A stretch of DNA of 64,000 bases from Salipiger pentaromativorans (GTDB lineage: Bacteria; Pseudomonadota; Alphaproteobacteria; Rhodobacterales; Rhodobacteraceae), in assembly GCF_024721115.1 (NCBI RefSeq), contig NZ_JAMDHK010000018.1, positions 47,792-111,791 on the forward strand. Direction: 5' to 3'. The position numbers and the translations under genes are program-made. Position 1 is the stretch's first letter. Each line of letters begins with the position of its first letter. Below are positions 9,059 through 16,222 of the stretch, in pieces. The notes beneath the pieces are model-generated. The model saw only the letters and a program-made list of their open reading frames with translations. It was not told the DNA's origin and searched no databases.

Positions 9059-9131
9059 TCCCCATCATGAGATGGATATCACCTCGCAGTGCCGGAGCTC
9101 ATCTACAACGTGGGGCGCAGCCGCCGCTTAC

Positions 9132-9358
9132 TGTTGATCGGCAGGCCACGGAATCCTTTCTTTCGGCCGTGAAAGCGCTGGAGATTCCCACCCACGATTG
9201 GCGTTCGATCTTCTCTGTTGCGTCGCCGCGGATTCAGTTCGCGTATTCGCATATATGTGTGATCTCGCGACAGTTGCGCTCCCGGCCACCCATAAACATT
9301 GACCGGTTCACCGCACCATGGTGCGCTGATCGACAACGCCACAGGGAGGAAGACTGCC
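9132..9358 (+). other. Leader region of the TRAP operon, cut by IS66
   Basis: 227 bp between the IS66 end and dctP. It has no gene-like frame. It contains the 14-bp palindrome at 9312-9325 and a TTGACC hexamer at 9299-9304. Any regulatory sequence further upstream has been moved 2.5 kb away by the IS. Confidence 0.5.
9312..9325. promoter_or_regulatory. Perfect 14-bp palindrome, candidate TRAP operon operator
   Basis: CGCACCATGGTGCG is self-complementary and lies 33 bp before the dctP start, just downstream of a TTGACC hexamer. A repressor bound here would cover the promoter or the start of the transcript. The cognate regulator is unknown. Confidence 0.45.
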
Positions 9359-10402
9359 ATGACAAGAAACACAAAACTCGATCGGTTTGCCGCAGGGGCG
9401 GCGCTGGTGATCGCGGTCGGAACGATGCCGCAAATTGCGGCGGCCGAAGTGACACTCAAGGTTGCAGATACCTTTCCGCCCGGCCACTACATCGTCGAGA
9501 CCGGCACCACCTACTGGATGGACCGCGTAACCGAGCTGACCGATGGCGAGGTCAAGTTTCAGTATTTCGGTGCCGGTCAGTTGGGTTCGCTGCGCGATAT
9601 GTTCTCGATGGTGCAGACAGGCGTGGTGGACATCGGCTATGTTCCGCCGGCCTATAACGGGGGCACGATGCCGCTGGCGGGCGTGCACACGCTTCCTGGC
9701 CTTTTCTCGCAGAGCGTTGTCGGGACGCCCGCTTTTTTTGAAACGGTGACGTCGGATCCGATCCTGCAAAACGACTTCCTGGCCAACGGGATGCGCCCAG
9801 TCTGGGGTGTAATGACCTCGACCTACAACCTGTTCACCCGCGACCAGGATGTTAGCGGCATTGATGACATCAAAGGGCTGAAACTGAAAACCATTGCCGG
9901 GAACATGGCGGAGTCGGTCAAGGCCCTAGGGGGCGCGCCGGTTGATATTCCCAGCCCGGAAACCTATCAGGCCATCCGCACCGGCACCGTCGACGGCACG
10001 ATCTTTCCCACCACCAGCATCTATTCCTACAAGCTGGACGAGGTAATCGATACCGCCGTTCTGGGTCTGGATGTTTTTGTGTATTGGGCGCCCTACGCGA
10101 TCCGCGAGGAGGTCTGGCAGGATCTGTCGCCAGAGCATCAACAGGCCATTCAACAGGCGTCGCAGGAGGCGATGCAGCGAGTTGCCGAAGAAACCGACCG
10201 ATCGGCCGCCGAGCTTGAGGACAAGATGCGGGACAGCGGTATCGAGGTCATCGTTCTGGATGAAGCGCAGCGCGAAAAGGTCAAATCGGCCACAGCGCCG
10301 GTGTTCGATGCCTGGGTCTCTGGTCTGCAAGAGCGCGGACTGCCTGCGGGCGAAGTGCTGGAGATGTTTCGTGCGAACATCGAAAAGCACCAGACGCAGT
10401 AA
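9359..10402 (+). CDS. dctP: TRAP transporter periplasmic solute-binding protein (DctP family)
   Basis: 347 residues. ATG 9359 is chosen because GGGAGGA precedes it and a Sec signal peptide follows, cleaved about AAA/EVTL near residue 29. The frame stays open back to TTG 9299. DctP features include the QLGSLRDMFSMVQTGVVDIGY segment and the TVDGTIFP region. The Arg that binds the carboxylate in most DctP proteins (in GLKIR) is Lys here, K177 in GLKLKTIAG, so ligand recognition may differ. Followed by dctQ and dctM in one operon with catabolic genes, suggesting it imports the operon's substrate. Confidence 0.93.
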   Translation: MTRNTKLDRFAAGAALVIAVGTMPQIAAAEVTLKVADTFPPGHYIVETGTTYWMDRVTELTDGEVKFQYFGAGQLGSLRDMFSMVQTGVVDIGYVPPAYNGGTMPLAGVHTLPGLFSQSVVGTPAFFETVTSDPILQNDFLANGMRPVWGVMTSTYNLFTRDQDVSGIDDIKGLKLKTIAGNMAESVKALGGAPVDIPSPETYQAIRTGTVDGTIFPTTSIYSYKLDEVIDTAVLGLDVFVYWAPYAIREEVWQDLSPEHQQAIQQASQEAMQRVAEETDRSAAELEDKMRDSGIEVIVLDEAQREKVKSATAPVFDAWVSGLQERGLPAGEVLEMFRANIEKHQTQ

Positions 10403-10413
10403 GGCGCGCAACC

Positions 10414-10983
10414 GTGTCCCGTCACGATCTTGATCCCCGAGAGGACGCCGTGCCGTCGCCGAGAGTTGGATTGCACGGTCCTCTGGGCCGAGCGATGGAC
10501 CGGGTGGATACCGGGATGAACTGGCTGTCGCGCGCTGCGATGATGGTCATGCTGGTGCTGATCCTCATACAGGTCTTTACGCGCTATATCCTGAATGACC
10601 CGATCGAAGGGGTCATTGGCGCTACAGAGCTATATCTGATGCCCATCATCGTGTTCGGAAGCCTGAGCTATCTGGAAATGTATGATGGCCACGTGCGAGT
10701 GGGGATAGTGTTTGATGCTCTGCCCGAAGGGCTGCGGGCCGGTTTCAATGTCGTCTTGCGATTGGCAGCGGCCGCGTTTTTTGCGCTGATCTGTTACGGT
10801 GCCTCGCGCGAGGCGCTTAAGGCGTGGGACTTCGGATATCGCACATCCGGCGACATCGACGCGCCTCTCGTCACCACGCTTGTGATTGCGCCGATTGGCT
10901 GCGTGCTGATCGTTCTGCGCCTTCTCGTAAATGCGGCGGGTGACGTTCAGCACCTTCGCGGCGCTTCGGATCGGATTGGCTGA
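10414..10983 (+). CDS. dctQ: TRAP transporter small permease (DctQ family)
   Basis: 189 residues. After a hydrophilic N-terminus come four predicted membrane helices, beginning about residue 40 (LSRAAMMVMLVLILIQVF). The family's FGSLSYLEMYDGHVRVGIVFD loop is present. The start is taken as GTG 10414 without a strong ribosome-binding site. ATG 10498 would trim 28 residues and still keep all helices. It sits between dctP and dctM, and probably bridges the binding protein and the large permease. Confidence 0.9.
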   Translation: MSRHDLDPREDAVPSPRVGLHGPLGRAMDRVDTGMNWLSRAAMMVMLVLILIQVFTRYILNDPIEGVIGATELYLMPIIVFGSLSYLEMYDGHVRVGIVFDALPEGLRAGFNVVLRLAAAAFFALICYGASREALKAWDFGYRTSGDIDAPLVTTLVIAPIGCVLIVLRLLVNAAGDVQHLRGASDRIG

Positions 10984-10985
10984 GT

Positions 10986-12275
10986 ATGGAATTTCTTGCA
11001 CCTGTGTCGCTATTGCTGGCGGGGCTTCTCGTCGTCGGGATGCCGATAGGCTTCGCGATGGGCATCGCCGGCACCGTCGGCCTGTATCTGATCGGCGGGC
11101 TCAATCTGGCGCTCGGCATCCTGTCGGTGGCCCCGTATCGCAACACCGCCTCTTGGCTGTTGACCGCCATTCCCTTGTTCATCTTGATGGCCGAGATCCT
11201 GTCGGCCAGTCGGATTTCGTCGGACATGTTCCGCGCCGCCAACAGGTGGGTGGGCCATTTGCCCGGCGGACTGGCCGTGGCCACGGTCTTTACCAGCGCA
11301 GGCTTCGGGGCGGTTTCGGGCTCGTCCACCGCGGCGACGGCCACGATGGCGCGCACCGTCGCGCCCGAGGCTGAGAAATATGGCTATGACCGCGGCATGA
11401 TCGTAGGCACGGTTGCGGCCGCCGGGACGTTGTCGATCATGATCCCGCCTTCGGTTGTGCTGATGGTTTACGGTATCATCACCGAAACCTCGATCGGCGG
11501 GCTGTTCATTGCCGGCATTCTGCCGGGTCTCATTACCGCGCTCAGCTTTGCCGGGATCACGATGGTCTGGGCGACGCTGAACCGCGATCTGGCGCCACCA
11601 GTGCAAAGCCATGGGTGGCGTGAGCGCTTCGCGTCACTGCGCGACATCTGGCCGGTGGTTCTGCTGTTCGTCTTTGTCGTGGCCGGGATTTATTCTGGCG
11701 CTGTCACCGTGACCGAAGCCGCCGCGGTCGGCTGCTTTGGCGCGATCATGATTGCCGCCGTGTTGCTCAGACGTATGGGCTGGCGCGAATTCATGGGGGC
11801 GCTCGAACGTACAACGCGCCCGACTGCAATGATCTTCACCATTATTATCGGGGCGCACATTTTCGGCTATTTTGTCACCCTGACCATGGCACCGCAGGCG
11901 CTGGTTTCGTACGTGCAAGGGCTTGAGATCGGGCCGGGCGTGGTGATTTTAATCCTGATCCTGATCTACATCCTGCTGGGCTGCGTGATGGATCAGCTGG
12001 CGATCCTGATCCTGACCATGCCGATCGTCTTTCCAATGGTCATGGAGCTTGGCTATTCGCCGATCTGGTTCGGCATCCTGGTGACCAAAACGGTCGAAAT
12101 CGGGCTGATTACCCCCCCAATCGGAATGAACGTTTTCGTCGCCAGCTCGATCACCGGCGTACCTCTTAAACGGGTCTTTGTCGGGGTGCTGCCTTTCGTG
12201 CTGGCCGAGTTCGCGGTCTTGGCCCTGATCGCATTCTTTCCCGAGATCGTAACCGTGTTCTCGGGCGAATACTGA
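10986..12275 (+). CDS. dctM: TRAP transporter large permease (DctM family)
   Basis: A 429-residue integral membrane protein of about a dozen helices. Family hallmarks are VVGMPIGFAMGIAGTVGLYL, the FGAVSGSSTAATATM motif, GTLSIMIPPSVVLMVYGIIT, and ITPPIGMNVFV near the C-terminus. It is the sodium-coupled transport subunit. It starts 2 bp after the dctQ stop. Full length. Confidence 0.95.
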   Translation: MEFLAPVSLLLAGLLVVGMPIGFAMGIAGTVGLYLIGGLNLALGILSVAPYRNTASWLLTAIPLFILMAEILSASRISSDMFRAANRWVGHLPGGLAVATVFTSAGFGAVSGSSTAATATMARTVAPEAEKYGYDRGMIVGTVAAAGTLSIMIPPSVVLMVYGIITETSIGGLFIAGILPGLITALSFAGITMVWATLNRDLAPPVQSHGWRERFASLRDIWPVVLLFVFVVAGIYSGAVTVTEAAAVGCFGAIMIAAVLLRRMGWREFMGALERTTRPTAMIFTIIIGAHIFGYFVTLTMAPQALVSYVQGLEIGPGVVILILILIYILLGCVMDQLAILILTMPIVFPMVMELGYSPIWFGILVTKTVEIGLITPPIGMNVFVASSITGVPLKRVFVGVLPFVLAEFAVLALIAFFPEIVTVFSGEY

Positions 12276-12294
12276 CAACCTGAAGGAGCGTAAC

Positions 12295-13044
12295 TTGGAA
12301 CTGGGACTAAAGGACAAGGTGGCTATCGTCACCGGATCGGGTCGCGGGATCGGCGCAGTGACCGCCCGCGCGCTGGCCGAAGAGGGGGCGAAGGTGGTGA
12401 TCACCGATATCGACCCCGAAACCACAGAAGCCACCCGCGCCGCTCTTGAGGCCGACGGATACGACGCGATCGGCGTGGTCTGCGATGTCACGAACGAGGC
12501 ACAGGTCGAAGCCCTCGTCTCGCGCACGATCGAAGCATTTGGCGCCGTCCACATCCTGGTCAACAATGCCGGATTTCCGCGCGACAACTACATCACCAAG
12601 ATGCCCGAACAGGACTGGGACGCTGTTGTGGGCGTGATCCTGAAGGGTGCCTATACCTGCTCGCGCGCCGTGGTGCCGTACTTCATGGAACAGAAGTGGG
12701 GCCGGGTGATCAACATCTCCTCTCGCGCCTATCTCGGCAATCCGGGACAGACCAACTATGCCGCCGCCAAGGCCGGCATCATCGGCTTCACCCGGGCGCT
12801 GGGGATGGAACAGGGGCGCTTCAATGTCACCGTAAATGCCATCGCGCCGGGGTTCATCGCCACCGAGATGATCGAGGCGCTTCCAAACTACGACCGGATA
12901 AAGTCGCGCGCTCTGGCAATGAATACCGTGCAGCGCCTTGGCAACGAACGCGACATCGCCAACGGCGTGGTGTTCCTCGCCTCGGATGCGGCGGAATACA
13001 TCTCGGGCGAGACGCTTCACATCACCGGGGGGCGATATGGCTAA
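12295..13044 (+). CDS. Short-chain dehydrogenase/reductase, FabG-like
   Basis: A 249-residue classical SDR. It has the cofactor motif TGSGRGIG near residue 13, NNAG near 87, a catalytic Ser in INISSRAYLG and the YAAAKAG motif near 155, ending ISGETLHITGGRYG. It starts with TTG 12295 placed 7 nt after AAGGAG. Its position among CoA-activated acid genes suggests oxidation of a 3-hydroxyacyl-CoA rather than fatty-acid synthesis, which is inference. It overlaps the following dehydrogenase by 8 nt. Confidence 0.9.
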   Translation: MELGLKDKVAIVTGSGRGIGAVTARALAEEGAKVVITDIDPETTEATRAALEADGYDAIGVVCDVTNEAQVEALVSRTIEAFGAVHILVNNAGFPRDNYITKMPEQDWDAVVGVILKGAYTCSRAVVPYFMEQKWGRVINISSRAYLGNPGQTNYAAAKAGIIGFTRALGMEQGRFNVTVNAIAPGFIATEMIEALPNYDRIKSRALAMNTVQRLGNERDIANGVVFLASDAAEYISGETLHITGGRYG

Positions 13045-14209
13045 ACATGTCCCGGCCTCCGCCTGTGTCGAGGATCAAGAGACGCGGATGCTGCGAGACA
13101 GCATCCGGGGCTTCATGGCGCGCGAGCTGACCGAAGAGCGCATCTCGCAATGCGAGGCGACGGGCGATCTGCCCTGGGCGATAATGGGCGAGCTACGCCA
13201 GTTCGGCTATCTTGGCGGGCTTCTCTCGGAAGAGGCCGGTGGCTACGGCCTCAGCTATCGCACCTGGGCGATGATGATGGAGGAAGCAGGATACCGCTGG
13301 CTTTCACTCCGGGTTCTGCTCAACACCGTGAACATCGTGATCGCACTGTTCCACCACCTGGGCGATGCGCGCCAGAAGGAAAAGTGGCTGAAACCCGTCA
13401 TGGCTGGCCAGATGCCGGTCTGGGTGGGGATCACCGAACCCGACCACGGCTCTGATGTTGCCTCGGTGCAGACCCGCGCCGAGGACAAGGGCGACCACTG
13501 GCTGATCAATGGCGGCAAGCTGTGGACGACGAACGGCGTCAACGGCCGGGTCGGAATCCTGGTGGCACGGACATTCACGGAAGGCTGTGATGGCGATCTG
13601 AGTCTGTTCATCGTGGACCTCGAGGAGACCGATTTCGAAGCTTCGCGGGTGGGCACGATGTTCATCAAGGCCACCGCGACATCGCAGCTGGCCTTTCAAG
13701 ACGCAAAGGTGCCAAAGGAAAACCTGTTGGGTCCTGCGGGAAAGGGCCTCAAGGCGATCCTTACGGGGTTGAATTATGGCCGGCTCAACGTGGCGGCGGG
13801 CGCGGTGGGCGCGGCGCAGCGGTCGTTGGACCTGTCCACCGATTACGTCAAGACGCGCAAGCAGTTCGGCAACGTGATCGGAAGCTATCAGCTGGTGCAG
13901 AAGCTGATCGTCGACATGACCATCCGCACCGAAGCGGCGCGCGCGTTGACTGACCGTGCCGCCCAAGCGCTGGACGCGGGTCTGCCTGGGCGCAAGGAAT
14001 GCTCGATTGCCAAGCTCTATGCCAGCGAGGCGGCGCATGAGGTGGCCTCGATGGCGCTGCAGGCGCACGGCGGGCTGGGCTATTCGACCGACTACCCCGT
14101 CGAACGGTTGTTCCGCGACACGCGCGGCGGGCTGATCCCCGAAGGCACATCGGAAATCCAGACATTGATCATAGGGCGCGAGGTTCTCGGGATCTCGGCC
14201 TTCACCTGA
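13037..14209 (+). CDS. Acyl-CoA dehydrogenase (canonical C-terminal catalytic Glu)
   Basis: 390 residues from ATG 13037 (MAKHVPASA), inside the end of the SDR gene; the frame extends further upstream but without family similarity. It contains WVGITEPDHGSDVASVQTRA and the C-terminal PVERLFRDTRGGLIPEGTSEIQ, where the Glu of PEGTSEIQ is the normal catalytic base. It probably introduces the double bond hydrated by the MaoC protein at 15731. Translationally coupled to the SDR. Substrate unknown. Confidence 0.93.
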   Translation: MAKHVPASACVEDQETRMLRDSIRGFMARELTEERISQCEATGDLPWAIMGELRQFGYLGGLLSEEAGGYGLSYRTWAMMMEEAGYRWLSLRVLLNTVNIVIALFHHLGDARQKEKWLKPVMAGQMPVWVGITEPDHGSDVASVQTRAEDKGDHWLINGGKLWTTNGVNGRVGILVARTFTEGCDGDLSLFIVDLEETDFEASRVGTMFIKATATSQLAFQDAKVPKENLLGPAGKGLKAILTGLNYGRLNVAAGAVGAAQRSLDLSTDYVKTRKQFGNVIGSYQLVQKLIVDMTIRTEAARALTDRAAQALDAGLPGRKECSIAKLYASEAAHEVASMALQAHGGLGYSTDYPVERLFRDTRGGLIPEGTSEIQTLIIGREVLGISAFT

Positions 14210-14219
14210 GGAGGCGGCC

Positions 14220-15734
14220 ATGCCGATGACCTTTCTCCAGGCCCTGAGGTTGAACGCGCGGCGGTTCCCCACGAAACCCTCGGTGGTGTTCGAGGGGAGG
14301 AGCCAGACCTATACGGATTTCCTTGACCGGGTGGAACGGATGATGACGGTGCTGGCGCGGCGCGGCATCGGACCGGGCGACAAGGTGGCGGTGATCTCGG
14401 AAAATCATCCCGATTTCCTTGCCGCCTATGTGGCGGTGACGGGGCTAGGCGCAATTCCCGCACCGATCAACTATCGCATCGCGCCCGAAGTCATGGCCGA
14501 TGTGGTTGCCCGCTCGGACAGCAAAACCCTGCTGCTGGGCGATGCGGCGCTGGATCATGCCGATCTGTTCCGGACCGTGGTGGACGACATCGTCACCATC
14601 GGCGACGGGGCCCCGCAAGGACTGCCGCGCCTGTCGGACCTTCTGGCAGACACACCGCCCGATCCGCCGCAAGGGCAGGACGGCACCACGATCATGCTGC
14701 ACACGTCGGGGACCACCGGCAAGCCCAAGGGCGCGCTGCGCAGTCTCTTCGGCATGGAGGAACGCGCCATCGAGCAGCGTTTCCGCCCCGACGACCGGGC
14801 GCTGTCGGCGCTGCCGATCTGCCTGTCGGCCGGCTGCACCTATACGCTGCTGCCGCTTTATCTGGGTGCCAGCGTCTATCTGATGCGCCGCTTCGACGGG
14901 GCCGCCGCGCTACGGCTGATCGAAGACGAGCGGCTGACCGCCACCATGCTGCTGCCCGCCATGCTCCAGCGGATGGTCGAGGCCGAGGGGTTCGCGAGCG
15001 CCGATCTGTCGTCGCTGGGGACTTTGCAATCTGGCGGCGGCGAGATGTATCTCGACCTCAAGCGTGCCGCGCTCGACAAGTTCGGCGATGCGCTGATGAT
15101 CTATGCCGCCTCCAGCGAAGCAGGACCCTATGCCAACCTGACCGCTCGGGATCTGCGCCGCAACCTTGCGGGCAACTGCGTCGGCCGCCCCTTCTTCGGG
15201 GTGGAACTCAAACTGCTGGACGACGATGGAAACGAGGTGCCGCAGGGCGAGGTCGGCGAGATCTGCACCCGCAGCGAAAGCCGCTACGACGGGTATTACA
15301 AGGATGAGGCGCTGACCGCTGAAACCCGGCGCGGCGACTATCTGACCGTGGGCGATCTGGGCCGGATCGACGACGAAGGGCTGCTCTGGTTCACGGGTCG
15401 CAAGCGCGACATCATCAAGAGCGGCGGCATCAATGTCTACGCCCCCGAGATCGAGGAGGCGCTGGCCGGCCACCCGGCGATTGCCGAGGCGCATTGCATC
15501 GGCCTGCCCGATCCGCACTGGACCGAGGCGATCTGCGCAGTGATCGTGCCCGCGCCGGGCGCGCAGCTGACAGCGGCCGATGTGATCGCCCATGCCGAAA
15601 CCCGGCTTGACCGATACAAGCGCCCGCGGCGCGTGGTCTTTATGACGGCGGTGCCGCGCAACCTGACCGGCCGCGTTCTCAAGGCTGAACTGAAAGAGGC
15701 AGTGCTAGCGCTGCCAGAGGAGGAAACCCAATGA
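14220..15734 (+). CDS. AMP-forming acyl-CoA ligase
   Basis: A 504-residue ANL-superfamily ligase that adenylates a carboxylic acid and transfers it to CoA. It has the P-loop TIMLHTSGTTGKPKGALRS (about 156-174), the YDGYYKDEALT region, the hinge GRKRDIIKSGGINVYAPEIE near 400, and the C-terminal catalytic Lys region NLTGRVLKAELKE. It starts ATG 14220 after GAGGAGGC. Its stop overlaps the next start by 4 nt. It may activate the acid imported by the upstream TRAP system. Confidence 0.92.
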   Translation: MPMTFLQALRLNARRFPTKPSVVFEGRSQTYTDFLDRVERMMTVLARRGIGPGDKVAVISENHPDFLAAYVAVTGLGAIPAPINYRIAPEVMADVVARSDSKTLLLGDAALDHADLFRTVVDDIVTIGDGAPQGLPRLSDLLADTPPDPPQGQDGTTIMLHTSGTTGKPKGALRSLFGMEERAIEQRFRPDDRALSALPICLSAGCTYTLLPLYLGASVYLMRRFDGAAALRLIEDERLTATMLLPAMLQRMVEAEGFASADLSSLGTLQSGGGEMYLDLKRAALDKFGDALMIYAASSEAGPYANLTARDLRRNLAGNCVGRPFFGVELKLLDDDGNEVPQGEVGEICTRSESRYDGYYKDEALTAETRRGDYLTVGDLGRIDDEGLLWFTGRKRDIIKSGGINVYAPEIEEALAGHPAIAEAHCIGLPDPHWTEAICAVIVPAPGAQLTAADVIAHAETRLDRYKRPRRVVFMTAVPRNLTGRVLKAELKEAVLALPEEETQ

Positions 15735-16222
15735 CACGGCCCGATCTTTCGGCCCTCAAGGGCCAGCAACTCTACTGGGAGGACCTGAACGAAGGCGACC
15801 AGTTCGATAGCCCCACCCGTACCATCACCGAGGCCGACGTGGCTAATTTCGCCTGCCTGTCAGGCGACTTCAACCGGCTGCACGTCGATGCCGAATATGC
15901 CGCCGATTCGGCCTTTGGCCAGCGTATCGCGCACGGGCTTCTGGTGGTGTCGGTGATGTCCGGGCTGACCACGCGGATGCTGATGAACACGTTCCTGGAA
16001 CCCTCGCTTCTGGGGTTGCTCGACATGCAGTGCAGCTTTCCCAACCCCACCTTCATCGGCGACACGATTGGCGTGCGCGTTACCGTAGCCGAGAAGCGCG
16101 AGACTTCGAAACCCGAACGCGGCATCCTGTCGTTCCGGCGCGAGGTCATCAACCAGCGTGGCGAAACCGTGGTGGAAGGGGTCTGGAAACTGCTCGTCCG
16201 GCGGGCGCCGCAAGGTGGCTGA
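15731..16222 (+). CDS. MaoC-like (R)-specific enoyl-CoA hydratase
   Basis: A 163-residue single hotdog-fold protein. The hydratase motif is recognisable in ACLSGDFNRLHVDAEYAA (Asp and His about residues 41 and 46) and QRIAHGLLVVSVMSGL. Hydratases of this family add water to trans-2-enoyl-CoA. It overlaps the ligase by ATGA and the following synthetase by 8 nt, indicating tight co-translation. It probably follows the dehydrogenase at 13037 and precedes the SDR at 12295 in the chemical sequence. Confidence 0.9.
   Translation: MTRPDLSALKGQQLYWEDLNEGDQFDSPTRTITEADVANFACLSGDFNRLHVDAEYAADSAFGQRIAHGLLVVSVMSGLTTRMLMNTFLEPSLLGLLDMQCSFPNPTFIGDTIGVRVTVAEKRETSKPERGILSFRREVINQRGETVVEGVWKLLVRRAPQGG

Larger units (their letters stand above)
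6653..9131 (-). mobile_element. Complete IS66-family insertion sequence (2479 bp)
   Basis: The ends are inverted repeats of 22 bp matching at 20 positions: GTAAGCGGCG at 6653 inward, and the complement CGCCGCTTAC ending at 9131. GTAAGCG is the usual IS66 terminus. An identical 8-bp TGTTGATC flanks both sides (6645-6652 and 9132-9139), the target duplication size expected for IS66. It carries three genes in the order tnpA-tnpB-tnpC on the minus strand, all with intact frames. It sits between the IclR gene and the TRAP operon. Confidence 0.96.
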
